Part shown: piece after piece, positions 24,647 to 34,754 of the stretch | Layout of the letters: every line of letters starts with the position of its first letter | Position numbering within the stretch: position 1 is the stretch's first letter | DNA from: VFZN01 sp050249615 | Lineage (GTDB): Bacteria > Acidobacteriota > Vicinamibacteria > Vicinamibacterales > UBA2999 | DNA: 64,000 nt | Reading direction: 5' to 3' | NCBI GenBank assembly: GCA_050249615.1 | Contig: JBFWQE010000010.1 | Coordinates: forward strand, 1 to 64,000 | The notes under the pieces: generated by a model | Database searches by the model: none | What the model saw: only the letters and a program-made list of their open reading frames with translations | Told to the model about the DNA's origin: nothing | Program-made: the position numbers and the translations under genes

Positions 24647-24752
24647 CGGTGCAGCAGTAAGGTTCAGTGCGGGAGCGCTCGATCCTCGTGGCGTCACGCG
24701 GGTCCCAGGGTCTGGTGGACCAGCGCGTTGACCTCGCCGTACGCCAGCTGCA

Positions 24753-25430
24753 TCAGGCGCCGGGCCCGCGCCATCTTCCCGTGTGCTCCAGGGCCATGGC
24801 GAGTGCCGCCTGCGTCTCGAGCACGCGCCTGAGCGAGGCGGCGTCGACGCCCGTCCACGGCTCGGGGCGCAGCACTTGCAGGGACTGTCCCTGCACCCAC
24901 ACCGGGCCGGTCACCCCCGGCACATCGAAGAGGGCGGTCACGGCGGCGCGCGTCGCGGAGTCCAGCCAGCCGTCGCGCACGGGCACGCCGTCCTGGCGCA
25001 CGCGAAAACGCGCGTCGAACGTCGCATCGCCAGTTGTGAGGTCGGAGGAGCGCCGGGCCGCCGTGGACAGCGTGGCGATGTCGACCTGGTGCAGCTCCCA
25101 GCGGCTGCCGGCGAGCGGAGTCGACGTGATCAGCAGGTGACCGATGGGACCGCGGTAGCTGTTGCTGGCCCGACTGAAGGCGCGGGAATGCCACTCGCGG
25201 CGCACCTCGAAGCGGCGGCCGGCCACCTCCATCGGGAACGTGGCGGTCACCCAGTCGATCGGCGTGATGGCGGCGCCGGCCCGCTCGGCCAGGCGATCGA
25301 AGGCGAGGCGGGCCCGCCGCCGGCGAATCGGCGACTCCGCCGCGGCCGCCAGCATGGCGACCGCCAGGATCGGAACCAGGATCTGCGCCCACACCGGGGC
25401 GGCTCGGAAGGCGTCGATGACCTCGGTCAC
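24753..25430 (-). CDS. Membrane-anchored protein of unknown function
   Basis: The product has 225 residues with one N-terminal membrane helix (WAQILVPILAVAMLAAAAES) and a soluble C-terminal region rich in beta strands (WVTATFPMEVAGRRFEVRR, LLITSTPLAGSRWELHQVD). No family is recognised. The visible stop at 24753 follows LEHTGRWRGPGA. One extra G in the GGG run would continue as GKMARARRLMQLAYGEVNAL to a stop at 24694, which reads as a natural amphipathic ending. A single-base loss is therefore suspected. It is followed upstream by the DUF2585 gene on the same strand, 51 bases away. Confidence 0.6.
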   Translation of the reverse strand: MTEVIDAFRAAPVWAQILVPILAVAMLAAAAESPIRRRRARLAFDRLAERAGAAITPIDWVTATFPMEVAGRRFEVRREWHSRAFSRASNSYRGPIGHLLITSTPLAGSRWELHQVDIATLSTAARRSSDLTTGDATFDARFRVRQDGVPVRDGWLDSATRAAVTALFDVPGVTGPVWVQGQSLQVLRPEPWTGVDAASLRRVLETQAALAMALEHTGRWRGPGA

Positions 25431-25481
25431 GGCGTTGCATTATGCGCCAGGCGCGTCTGATTCGTGCCCGTGGGGCGGTGC

Positions 25482-26039
25482 CTACCCGCCGCCCTGCCAG
25501 CGTTTGATCGCGTCCAGCGGGTAGACGAGCATGATGACGTTCAGCGTGAGGTTGTCGCGGATCGCGAGCGCCACGAAGATCTCCATCGCCACCGTGAGGC
25601 CGAGGCTGAGGGCGATGGGCGCGGCGCTGGCCAGCCAGAATCCGGCGGCCATCGCCCCGATGTCCGCCACGGAGTTCAGCACGCTGTCGCCGTAGTAGTC
25701 CAGCGCGATGGTGGCCTCGCGGTAGCGGTTGATCACCATCGGCGTGTTCTCGATCACCTCCCACGCCGCCTCGAGCACCATGGCCATGACGAAGCGCGTG
25801 TGTACAGGGAGCCCGCGGGCCACGAGCCAGAACAGCCCGAAGAACGCGAAGCCGTGAATGACGTGCGAGGGCGTGTACCAGTCGCTCAGGTGCTGCGAGT
25901 TCTCCGAGCTCATCACCACGCCGTGCCACGCCTTCACGTAGCCGCACGTGCAGATCGGCTCGCGGCCCATCGCCAGCAGGATGCCAGCCGCGACCACGAC
26001 AATGCCCGCGGACACGAGGAAAGCGGTGCGGCGCGTCAT
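25482..26039 (-). CDS. DUF2585 (UPF0314) membrane protein
   Basis: The product has 185 residues with a strong family match: CTCGYVKAWHGVVMSSENSQ, HLSDWYTPSHVIHGF, EAAWEVIENTPMVINRYR, LDYYGDSVLNSVADI and RDNLTLNVIMLVYPLDAIK. Five or six membrane helices are apparent. The function of the family is unknown, though its conservation is very high. A decamer repeat lies between its start and the upstream dipeptidase gene. Confidence 0.92.
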   Translation of the reverse strand: MTRRTAFLVSAGIVVVAAGILLAMGREPICTCGYVKAWHGVVMSSENSQHLSDWYTPSHVIHGFAFFGLFWLVARGLPVHTRFVMAMVLEAAWEVIENTPMVINRYREATIALDYYGDSVLNSVADIGAMAAGFWLASAAPIALSLGLTVAMEIFVALAIRDNLTLNVIMLVYPLDAIKRWQGGG

Positions 26040-26043
26040 TCAG

Positions 26044-26118
26044 CCCTCACGCGCACCTGCCCGCACCTGCCCGCACCTGTTCGCACCCGTCGCACCTGTT
26101 CGCACCCGCCCGCACCCG
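26044..26118 (-). repeat. Decamer array (minus-strand GGTGCGGGCA/GGTGCGAACA)
   Basis: About seven copies of the decamer, G-rich in the sense of the flanking genes, lie between the dipeptidase stop and the DUF2585 start. Same unit as at 16640 and 57501. Confidence 0.85.
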
Positions 26119-26122
26119 GGTG

Positions 26123-27385
26123 TCACTTATCCAGTTCCTCGATGGTCGCCGTGGACGGGGCGCGCGTCTTCTGCAGCCGCGCCGCCACCTGCTCGGCCTG
26201 CCGCCACGCGCGCAGGACGTTCAGGCCCAGGATCTTCTTGATCTCCTCGTCCTTGTAGCCGCGGCTCAGGAGCTCGACGGTCAGATTCGGGTACGTCGAG
26301 ACGTCCTCGAGGCCCTGCACGACGCTGGTGATGCCGTCGAAGTCGCCGCCGAGCCCGATGTGATCGATGCCCGCCACCTTGCGGATGTGATCGATGTGAT
26401 CGGCCACCTGCTTCACCGTGGCGCGCGGCTCCGGGTTCTCGACGGTCCATCGCTCGATGCCGGCGTTCACGTAGGCTTCGCTGCTCGGGTACTGCGCGCG
26501 CAGGAGCTGGAGCTGCGCCGAGCGCTTCAGCCCCCAGTCCGCCACCTCCTGTGAGATGAAGCCGGGCACGAAGGTCACCATCACCACGCCGCCGTTCTTC
26601 GGCAGCATCGCCAGCACATCGTCCGGGACGTTCCTGGGGACGTTGCACAGCGCGCGGGCGGAGGAGTGCGAGAAGATGATCGGCGCCTCGCTGACGGCGA
26701 GCGCGTCCTTCATGGTGTCGGGCGACACGTGGCTCAGGTCCACGAGCATGCCCAGGCGGTTCATCTCGCGCACGACTTCCTCGCCGAACTTCGAGAGGCC
26801 GTTGTGCTTCGGCTGGTCGGTCGCCGAGTCCACCCATGGCACGTTGGCGGAGTGGGCGAGCGTCATGTAGCGCGCGCCGAGCGCGTACATCTGGCGAAGC
26901 GTGGCCATCGAGCTGTCGATGGAGTGACCGCCCTCCATGCCGATCATCGACCCGATGCGCCCGGCCTTGAAGGCCCGCTCCGCCTGGTCGGCGGTCAGTG
27001 CCAGCTCGAATGTCTCGGGCCAGCGCTTCGTCATCCGGTGGACGATGTCGATCTGCTCGAGCGTGGCGCGGACGGCTTCCTTCCCCTGCATCTCGGACGG
27101 CACGTAGACGGACCAGAACTGCGCGCCCACGCCGCCTCGCCGCAGGCGGGGAATGTCGGTCATCAGCGAAGGCACCGGCTCGGTGATGTCGGCCTTGTTG
27201 AAGTCGCCGCCGACGTGCCGCTCGCGAAGCGCCCACGGGTAGTCGTTGTGCCCGTCGATGAGCGGCACCTGCTTGTGCAGCGCCCGCGCGCGGGCCATCA
27301 GGTCGGATTGCGCTGCGACCGGCAGCACGGCCACCGCCGCGACCGTCAGCCAGAGCGCCCAGGGAATAAAGCGATGGAGTGGCAT
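26123..27385 (-). CDS. Membrane dipeptidase (peptidase M19), secreted
   Basis: The product has 420 residues from the ATG at 27385, giving a clean signal peptide (WALWLTVAAVAVLPVAAQS); the longer frame runs through a repeat and is rejected. The M19 metal site is visible: LIDGHNDYPWALRE (HxD), IGMEGGHSID, LSHVSPDTMKDAL, FSHSSARALCNVPRNVPDDV and GLGGDFDG. These zinc enzymes cleave dipeptides, including those with D-residues, outside the cytoplasm. The gene sits between two short repeats and the two-component pair upstream. Confidence 0.93.
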   Translation of the reverse strand: MPLHRFIPWALWLTVAAVAVLPVAAQSDLMARARALHKQVPLIDGHNDYPWALRERHVGGDFNKADITEPVPSLMTDIPRLRRGGVGAQFWSVYVPSEMQGKEAVRATLEQIDIVHRMTKRWPETFELALTADQAERAFKAGRIGSMIGMEGGHSIDSSMATLRQMYALGARYMTLAHSANVPWVDSATDQPKHNGLSKFGEEVVREMNRLGMLVDLSHVSPDTMKDALAVSEAPIIFSHSSARALCNVPRNVPDDVLAMLPKNGGVVMVTFVPGFISQEVADWGLKRSAQLQLLRAQYPSSEAYVNAGIERWTVENPEPRATVKQVADHIDHIRKVAGIDHIGLGGDFDGITSVVQGLEDVSTYPNLTVELLSRGYKDEEIKKILGLNVLRAWRQAEQVAARLQKTRAPSTATIEELDK

Positions 27386-27403
27386 CCGCACATTAAACCA
27401 CGC

Positions 27404-27446
27404 CCCCAAGCCCCAAGCCCCAAGCCCCAAGCCCCAAGCCCTCAAG
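27404..27446 (-). repeat. GGGGCTT heptamer array (G-quadruplex motif)
   Basis: About five perfect CCCCAAG units (GGGGCTT on the minus strand) plus degenerate flanks. On the minus strand, the sense strand of both neighbours, four GGGG tracts separated by CTT satisfy the G-quadruplex rule. It lies just after the response regulator stop and before the dipeptidase start. Confidence 0.85.
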
Positions 27447-27456
27447 ACCCCAAGAC

Positions 27457-28227
<771 letters not shown>

Positions 28228-30197
28228 GAGCGTGTTCGTCCAGGGTGTTGGCAGCGCCGAGGGGCAGCCGCAGTTCCGCGATGGTGGCGCCCGTGGCATC
28301 ACGCCCGAGTGTCAGGGCAGCCGCGGGCCCGTAGTGGCCCACGAGCCGGCGCTCCACGTTGTCGAGCCCGAGGTGCTCGCCTCCTTCCCGCTCGCCAGCC
28401 AGCGGCGCGCCCGTGTTCCGCACCGCGATGCGCAGCACCCGCCCCGCTGGCCCGGGCTCGTCGCGGGCGACGAGCTCCACGTCACCCCCGCCGGCGCTGG
28501 GTGCCACGCCGTGCTTGATGGCGTTCTCCACGAGCGGTTGCACGACCAGCGCGGGAATCGGCGCAGTGCGCAGCGCCTCCGGCACGTCGATGCGCACGCG
28601 CAGCCGCTCCTCGAAGCGCTCGCGCTCGATATCCAGGTAGTGCTCCACGAGTTCCAGCTCGCGCCCGAGCGTCGTGAACTCGCCTTCCGGCCGCAGCACG
28701 CCGCGCAGCAGCGCCGTCAGGCGCATCAGTGTGCGCAGGGCGCGCGGCGGCGCCGTCTCGATCAGGTACCCAATCGTCGTCAGCGCGTTGAAGAGGAAGT
28801 GCGGGTTGATCTGCGCGCGCAGCGCACGGAGTTCCGCCTCCGCCGCCAGCGTCTGCATCTCCTCCTCGCGCAGCTCCGTTTCGTAGCGCTCGAGCCGCAG
28901 GCGGATGGCATCCACCCTTCGCGCCGCGAGGCCGACAGCCGCGTCGAGCAGCGCCTCATCGTCCGAGAGGAGTCGCCGGCCTCCGGTCAGTTCGCCCACG
29001 TGAACGACGGGATGGGGCGCCTCGGTGGTGGGCACGACCGTCGTACGGAGCGCCGGGGCATCGGCCCCGGCGGGGGACATCGGCCCCGTCCCGGTGGATG
29101 TGTTCGGCTCCTCGCTCCACCACACCCGCCGTGCGTTCAGGGCACCGGCGAGGCGCGCGCAGACCACGTCCATGACGCCCGCGACAGACGCCTCTTCCTC
29201 GACGTCGCGCGCGAGGGTCTGCCGCAGCACCGTGTAGTTCACCCGCCCGAGCAGCACCGCGTCCACGAAGCGCACGACGGATCGCCGGACCAGCGGGGCG
29301 ACCAGGGCCGTTGCCACCCACAGGGCCAGCGTGAGCCCCACGGCAGCCGGGCCGGCCGGGGCCGCCGACACGGCCGAGTAGCCCGCGACGGCAATGCCGA
29401 CGAGGGCGAGCAGCGTCAGGGCCTGCTTGAGGAAGAGGTCGCCGAGCGCGAAGCGGTAGTCCTGGTAGAGGATGGCAAACGCCAGGGGGATAGCCGCATG
29501 GTGGCCGACGAGCTGCATCCACCAGCTGTCGGCGCCCGTGTGGAAGCTGCCGAGGTGCGTGGCCGACACGGCGACCAGCGCCAGCGCCAGGATCCACAGC
29601 GCACGCCGGCCGTTCGGCTGGGATCGCGTGAGCAAGGCCAGCGGCAGGACGAGGAGGCCGAACGAGATGGTGAGCACCTGAAAGGCGAGCGTGGACGGCG
29701 CCGGGTCGCTCGAGACGATGGTCCTCGCGTGAAGGATGGCAGCCACGAGGCTGAGCGCGTAGGCTGCGAGGACGACGAAACGGCCGTGGCGGACGTCCCG
29801 CGCGACCGAGTGCACGACCACGGCCGCGAGGAAGCCCAGGGCCGGGAACGACACGGCCGACAGGCCCACGGAGTCGGCCGCGAGTCCCAGCCGGGGCAGG
29901 GCATAGGACGACAGCTCGCCAAGGTTCCATGCGAGGCCCAGAAGGGCCGTGGCCAGGGGCACCCAGTCCTTGCGCCCTGTCTGGTCCCGACCGCGCGCGC
30001 CGCCGCGGAGGACCAGCACCAGCAGCATGGCGTACAGCGCCGTGCCGGTGACGAAGCCCACCAGGTTGAAGACGTCGGCCGCGTTGGCAGCGGTCACATC
30101 ACGATTCTAGTCACGCCGGGGCCGTCACGCTCGGAGACGAGCCACAGGTGGCCCGCGCTGGCCGGCCAGTGGTCGCGAATGGCCGATGGGCGGGGGG

Positions 30198-30203
30198 TAT
30201 AAT
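30198..30203 (+). promoter_or_regulatory. -10 box upstream of the M20 amidohydrolase
   Basis: A perfect TATAAT lies 60 bases before the GTG at 30264. The leader between holds a short tandem repeat whose last unit supplies the ribosome site. Confidence 0.45.
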
Positions 30204-30212
30204 CCCGCGGGT

Positions 30213-30258
30213 TCGAAGCACGGTGGTTCGAAGCACGGCGGGTTCAAGGCACGGAGGT
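30213..30258 (+). repeat. GTTCGAAGCACGG-type triple repeat in a 5' leader
   Basis: Three imperfect copies of a 15-base unit (TTCGAAGCACGGTGG type) fill the leader. The last copy contains ACGGAGG, which is the ribosome site of the next gene. Related copies lie between that gene and the next one (31934-31960). Confidence 0.7.
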
Positions 30259-30263
30259 TCATC

Positions 30264-31943
30264 GTGAGACACGCGGCGCTGGCGGCACTCATGGTCGGGG
30301 CACTGGTGGCGCTGCCGCACGCGCGCGGTGGGGAGGAGCCAGGTGCCAACCTGCAGCAACCGAGCGCCGGGGCTTCAGCCCCTGCCGCCGCGGATCCTCG
30401 CGTCGCGAAGCTCAAGGCGCTCCTCGACGCCGACGTCTCGTCGCCGGCCATGTACGACCTCGGCCAGCAGATGAACGACATGGTCTTCAGCTTCGGGGAG
30501 ATCGGCTTCCAGGAGTTCGAGACGCAGAAGTACCTGGGCAAGGTCCTCCGCGAGCACGGGTTCACCGTCGAGGACGGCGTGGCCGGCATCCCGACCGCGT
30601 GGGTGGCGCGATGGGGAAGCGGCAAGCCCGTCATCGCCTTCGGGTCCGACATCGACGGCATCCCGCAGGGGTCGCAGAAGCCGGGCGTTGCGTATCACGA
30701 TCCGCTGGTCGAGGGCGCGCCCGGCCACGGCGAGGGACACAACTCCGGCACGCCGCTCAACATCGTTGCTGCGATCGCCGTGAAGCGCATCATGGAACGC
30801 GAGAAGCTGCCCGGCACGCTGGTGATCTGGCCGGGGGTCGCCGAGGAGCTGCTGGGCACCAAGGCCTACTTCGTCCGGGCGGGCCTCTTCAAGGACGTGG
30901 ACGCGGTGCTCTACAACCACGTGGGCTCGAACCTCTCCACGAGCTGGGGCGACGGCGGCGGCAGCGGCCTCGTGTCCGTGGAGTACACCTTCGAGGGCGA
31001 GACGGCACACAGCGCCGGCGCGCCCTGGCGCGGCCGCTCGGCGCTCGACGCCGTGGAGCTGATGGACCTGGGCTGGAACTACCGCCGCGAGCACCTGCGC
31101 CTCTCGCAGCGCACCCACTACGTCGTCACCAACGGCGGCGACCAGCCCAACGTCGTGCCGCGAAACGCCGGGGTCTGGTACTACTTCCGCGAAACCGACT
31201 ACGACTCGGTGAAGAACATGTGGGACATCGGCGACAAGATGGCCGAGGGCGCGGCGCTCATGACCAACACGAAGTGGTCGTCCCGTGTGCTCGGCACCGC
31301 GTGGCCGCGGCACACCAACCGCACGCTCGCCGAGACGATGTACGCGAACATCCAGCACGTCGGCCTGCCGCAGTGGAGCGAGGCGGACATCGCGCTCGCG
31401 AAGGCGACGCAGCGCGTGATGAAGGTGCCCGAGATCGGCCTGGCCACCGGCCCTATCGGCCCGCTCCGCGGGCGCGAGCGCATCCCGGACGAGGAGAAGT
31501 TCGGCGGGCCCTCGGACGACATCGGCGACGTCACCTGGAACGTGCCCACCGTCTCGCTCAGCTACCCGGCGAACTTCCAGGCCGGCCCGGGGCACAACTG
31601 GGCGAACGCGATCCCGATGGCGACGCCCATCGCGCACAAGGGCGTCAACGCCGGCGCGCGCGTGCAGGCGCTCACGGCGCTCGACCTCGTGCTGCGCCCC
31701 GAGCTGCTGAAGCAGGCGCGCGACTACTTCGAGAACGTGCAGCTGAAGCAGCGCACGTATACGCCGTTCATCCGCGAGAGCGACCAGCCGGCCATCTGGA
31801 TGAACAAGGCGACGATGGATCGGTACCGGCCCGAGATGCGGAAGTACTATTTCGACGCGACGAAGTACAAGACCTACCTCGACCAGATGAAGGACATGTT
31901 CGGGTATACGTACCCGGAGGTTCGCACGGGGGAAGCACGATAG
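30264..31943 (+). CDS. Secreted M20-family amidohydrolase (AbgB-like)
   Basis: The product has 559 residues from a GTG preceded by ACGGAGG; this start gives a signal peptide (LAALMVGALVALPHARG). M20 metal motifs are visible: FGSDIDGIPQGSQ, PGHGEGHNSGTPLN and the catalytic Glu pair GVAEELLGTK. GETAHSAGAPWRGRSALDAV is the dimerisation lid. Closest overall to the p-aminobenzoyl-glutamate hydrolase B-like amidohydrolases. The export signal suggests use on extracellular amides or acylated amino acids. The next gene starts within or directly after its stop. Confidence 0.88.
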   Translation: MRHAALAALMVGALVALPHARGGEEPGANLQQPSAGASAPAAADPRVAKLKALLDADVSSPAMYDLGQQMNDMVFSFGEIGFQEFETQKYLGKVLREHGFTVEDGVAGIPTAWVARWGSGKPVIAFGSDIDGIPQGSQKPGVAYHDPLVEGAPGHGEGHNSGTPLNIVAAIAVKRIMEREKLPGTLVIWPGVAEELLGTKAYFVRAGLFKDVDAVLYNHVGSNLSTSWGDGGGSGLVSVEYTFEGETAHSAGAPWRGRSALDAVELMDLGWNYRREHLRLSQRTHYVVTNGGDQPNVVPRNAGVWYYFRETDYDSVKNMWDIGDKMAEGAALMTNTKWSSRVLGTAWPRHTNRTLAETMYANIQHVGLPQWSEADIALAKATQRVMKVPEIGLATGPIGPLRGRERIPDEEKFGGPSDDIGDVTWNVPTVSLSYPANFQAGPGHNWANAIPMATPIAHKGVNAGARVQALTALDLVLRPELLKQARDYFENVQLKQRTYTPFIRESDQPAIWMNKATMDRYRPEMRKYYFDATKYKTYLDQMKDMFGYTYPEVRTGEAR

Positions 31944-32734
31944 TTCAAGGCACGAAGGTTCGGCTGCGGCCGCTGCTGCTGCCGGTCGAGCACGGTGGCT
32001 GGGGGTTCCTGTTCGAGCCCATCGTCATGGCCCTGGTGGCGGTGCCCTCGGCGGCGACGGTGCTGCTCGCCCTGACAGCCTTCGCGCTGTTTCTCTCCAG
32101 GCAGCCGCTCAAGGTCGCGATCGAGGACACGCGCCGCCGGAGGCGCGTCCCACGCACGAAGGCGGCGTGGGCGATTGCCCTGGGCTACCTGCTCGTGGCG
32201 GGCGCAGGCGTCGGCAGCGCCGTCATGGTTGCCCCGTATCCCTTCTGGGCCGTCGCCGCGCTGCTGGCGCCGCTCGGTTTCGTCACGCTCTGGTTCGATG
32301 CGCGCGGCGAGAGCCGCAACCTGATCCCTGAGCTCGCGGGCGCCACGGCGCTTGCCGGCCTGGCATGCGCGGCAGGCCTCGCCGCCGGGCTCACGTGGCC
32401 TCTCGCCTTGTCTTTCTGGGTGTCAGCCCTCGTTCGCGTGGTGCCCGCCATTGTCACCGTCCGCGAGCGGGTGCAGCGGCTGCACGGCGAGGCGCCGCGG
32501 ACGTTCGGCCCCGCCGCCTCTCACGCGCTCGCGCTGTCGGTCGCCGCGGGGCTTGCGCTGTCGGGCCTCATGCCGCCAGCCGTGGGCGTCATCGCGCTGC
32601 TGCTGGCACTGCGCGCGGCCTGGGAGCTGCGCCCGGCCGCGCCGGCCACGACCGCGATGCGCATCGGCATCCGCGAGCTCGTCACAGGGCTCGTAGCCGC
32701 TGCGGCGATTGGCCTGGCCTGGCGACTCGCGTGA
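31940..32734 (+). CDS. YwiC-like membrane protein, start codon unclear
   Basis: The product has ~264 residues and is a YwiC-family membrane protein: LLLPVEHGGWGFLFEPIVMA is the signature, followed by seven or eight helices and RQPLKVAIEDTRRRRRVPRT. No ATG, GTG or TTG lies in frame near the expected beginning. The best candidate is ATA at 31940, which overlaps the upstream stop as ATAG, the same geometry as an ATGA coupling. GTT at 31943 is another option. Function of the family is unknown. A convergent repeat follows the gene. Confidence 0.7.
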   Translation: MVQGTKVRLRPLLLPVEHGGWGFLFEPIVMALVAVPSAATVLLALTAFALFLSRQPLKVAIEDTRRRRRVPRTKAAWAIALGYLLVAGAGVGSAVMVAPYPFWAVAALLAPLGFVTLWFDARGESRNLIPELAGATALAGLACAAGLAAGLTWPLALSFWVSALVRVVPAIVTVRERVQRLHGEAPRTFGPAASHALALSVAAGLALSGLMPPAVGVIALLLALRAAWELRPAAPATTAMRIGIRELVTGLVAAAAIGLAWRLA

Positions 32735-32755
32735 GGAACCTCCACCTCGCCTGAC

Positions 32756-32838
32756 CAGTGATCCCTGACCGCCGATCCTGCGCCCCCGAATCCTCGATCC
32801 CTGATCCCTGAGATCCCTGATCCCTGATCCCTGCCGCC
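32756..32838. repeat. GATCCCT heptamer array between convergent genes
   Basis: Irregular then regular copies of GATCCCT(G) fill the space between the YwiC-like and malate synthase stops. The regular part (32796-32832) has about five units. Confidence 0.8.
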
Positions 32839-32848
32839 TGCCCCCTGC

Positions 32849-34738
32849 CTACCCCCTGGCCCAGTCCAGGTTCTCTGTCAGCCGCGTCCCGTCACGCCTG
32901 AAGGCCTCCACCAGCCGCTGGATCCGCCGCTCGGCCTCCGCGAGGTCGTGATTGTCCAGGTTGGCGTTCAGCAGGTCGATGTACCACGGCAGCTTCAGCG
33001 GATCCTTCACGTAGGCCTCGACGATGGCCCGTGCGATGGGTAACGTCGTCGTCTTCGAGACGTCGTACACGTCGCGATCGCTGGCGTGGAGCAGCTTGTC
33101 GTACTCCTCGTGGAGCAGCCGTTCGAAGAGTGCCATCGAGAAACGATCGCCGGTCCGCGTGCCGGTGGCGGCATCGTCGTCGGTGACGGCAGCGTCCTTG
33201 TGCAGCCATTCCCAGAGGATGCTCAGCCGAATCTCGCCCGTCGCCATGTCCTCCATCAGGTAGAGCACGTCGTCGTTGCCGAAGAAGTCCGCGGGCTTGA
33301 GTGCGGCGGCCTGGAGGCCCTGGCCGAACGCGTTGCCGTACTGGATGGCCACGCTCAGCAGATCGCGAGCGCCGCGAACCGTGCGCGGGGCCGGCTCCAG
33401 GAGCAGCAGCCCGTCGGCATCCGCCGGCGTATAGGTGAGCGGCGGGAACGGCCGCCCGAGCTGGTTCTCCTGGCCGACGCGCTCCCACACCGGGCGGACG
33501 ATGTGCACCATCTTCCAGTGGGCGACCCACTTGCCGCTGGCGCCCTCGCGCTGCTCGCGCTCGGCCCCGGCGACGGCGCGCTTCATCCCGGCTTCCACGC
33601 CGGCGGGCGAGCCCACGGGGATGTTGGGTTCCATGCCGCCCTGCCAGAGGGCGTACTGGCCTTTCCGGTCCGGCGTGTTGACCGCCCGCCGCACGCGGTC
33701 CTCGTAGTGCCGCATGTAGCCGTAGGTCATCGTGATGGCGTCGATGTTGGGATTGACGAAGTCCGAATCCCAGCTCATCGCGTCGGACACGCTGTTGATG
33801 TAGTCCCAACGACCGGTGTTGAAACCCACGAAGCGCCGGCCGAGCGCGGCGCGGATCTCCATCAACTGGAAGCACGCTTCGATCTGCTCGACGAGCACGT
33901 ACGTCTTGACGCTGCTCCCCGGCAGGCCGAGGTGCTGCTCGAGGGCCGAAAGCACGTCGTGCCACAGGGCCGCCTCCTCGGCGGTCTGGATCTTGGGGAG
34001 GTACAGCACCAGCGACGCTCCTCGATCGCGCAGGGCGCGCTGGTTGTGCACGATGTACAACGTCGCGTCCACGATCGACGCCGAGAACCCCGTACCGTCG
34101 CTCCATCGAACGTGCCGGTCGTCGAGATGCAGGCCACGTGCCCTGAAGATCGTCGTGGTGAATTCGAGCTGGCGGCGCCAGTCCGGGATGGTGGCACGGC
34201 CGAAGAAGCCCTCGGCCCAGCGGTTCATCTCGCCCGCTACCTGCTCGGCGACTCGCAGGAACATCTCGTCGCGGTGGATGGCGAGCCGCAGGCTCCGCTG
34301 GTTGTCGAGCGACATCGTGGACACCTGTCCCAGCGCGTCTTCGCCGTCGAACATCCACCCATCGGCTCCCGAGAGCAGCGCGTAGGACACGTTCCGCAGG
34401 TTCTGCGAGACCGGCGCGTTGGGACGCGCGCCGGGACCCGTGCCCTGGATCCACTGCCGCCGCAGATCGGCGGGGATGGGGCTGCCCTCGAAGTCGCCGT
34501 CGCGTGCCTGCTGCACGGTGAGCGCGGTGCGGCCGATGCGCGCCGCTGGGTCGAGGAAGCCGATCCGGCGATGCTCGCGAGCGCGTGCCGACCGACGCTC
34601 GATGCGGGCAGCCATCAGGGCGTGCCGGTCCTCGTCCAGCGGTGCGAGCGAGCGGAGCGCGTTCAGGACATCGGGCGTGTAGACGTCGGCGTAGGCGTCG
34701 GCGAGCGGGCCGCGGATCTCGAGCGATGGCTGCGGCAT
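32849..34738 (-). CDS. aceB: Malate synthase (A type)
   Basis: The product has 629 residues from the ATG at 34738. It condenses glyoxylate with acetyl-CoA to malate. The signature FVGFNTGRWDYINS matches the malate synthase A pattern GLNxGRWDYIF. WMFDGEDALGQV and LVEQIEACFQLMEIRAALG carry the Mg-binding acidic residues. It is 629 residues against ~535 for common A-type enzymes, so it has extra segments. No isocitrate lyase is nearby. Instead it is the last gene of an operon with an oxalate transporter, a PanE-like reductase and an oxalate-CoA-ligase-like enzyme. This points to glyoxylate made from oxalate as the substrate source. Confidence 0.93.
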   Translation of the reverse strand: MPQPSLEIRGPLADAYADVYTPDVLNALRSLAPLDEDRHALMAARIERRSARAREHRRIGFLDPAARIGRTALTVQQARDGDFEGSPIPADLRRQWIQGTGPGARPNAPVSQNLRNVSYALLSGADGWMFDGEDALGQVSTMSLDNQRSLRLAIHRDEMFLRVAEQVAGEMNRWAEGFFGRATIPDWRRQLEFTTTIFRARGLHLDDRHVRWSDGTGFSASIVDATLYIVHNQRALRDRGASLVLYLPKIQTAEEAALWHDVLSALEQHLGLPGSSVKTYVLVEQIEACFQLMEIRAALGRRFVGFNTGRWDYINSVSDAMSWDSDFVNPNIDAITMTYGYMRHYEDRVRRAVNTPDRKGQYALWQGGMEPNIPVGSPAGVEAGMKRAVAGAEREQREGASGKWVAHWKMVHIVRPVWERVGQENQLGRPFPPLTYTPADADGLLLLEPAPRTVRGARDLLSVAIQYGNAFGQGLQAAALKPADFFGNDDVLYLMEDMATGEIRLSILWEWLHKDAAVTDDDAATGTRTGDRFSMALFERLLHEEYDKLLHASDRDVYDVSKTTTLPIARAIVEAYVKDPLKLPWYIDLLNANLDNHDLAEAERRIQRLVEAFRRDGTRLTENLDWARG

Positions 34739-34754
34739 GGCGGTCGTGCCCCGC

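Noticed and set aside
25948..26241. Small plus-strand open frame near the decamer array
   Set aside because: It is created by the repeat and by the antisense of the DUF2585 and dipeptidase genes.
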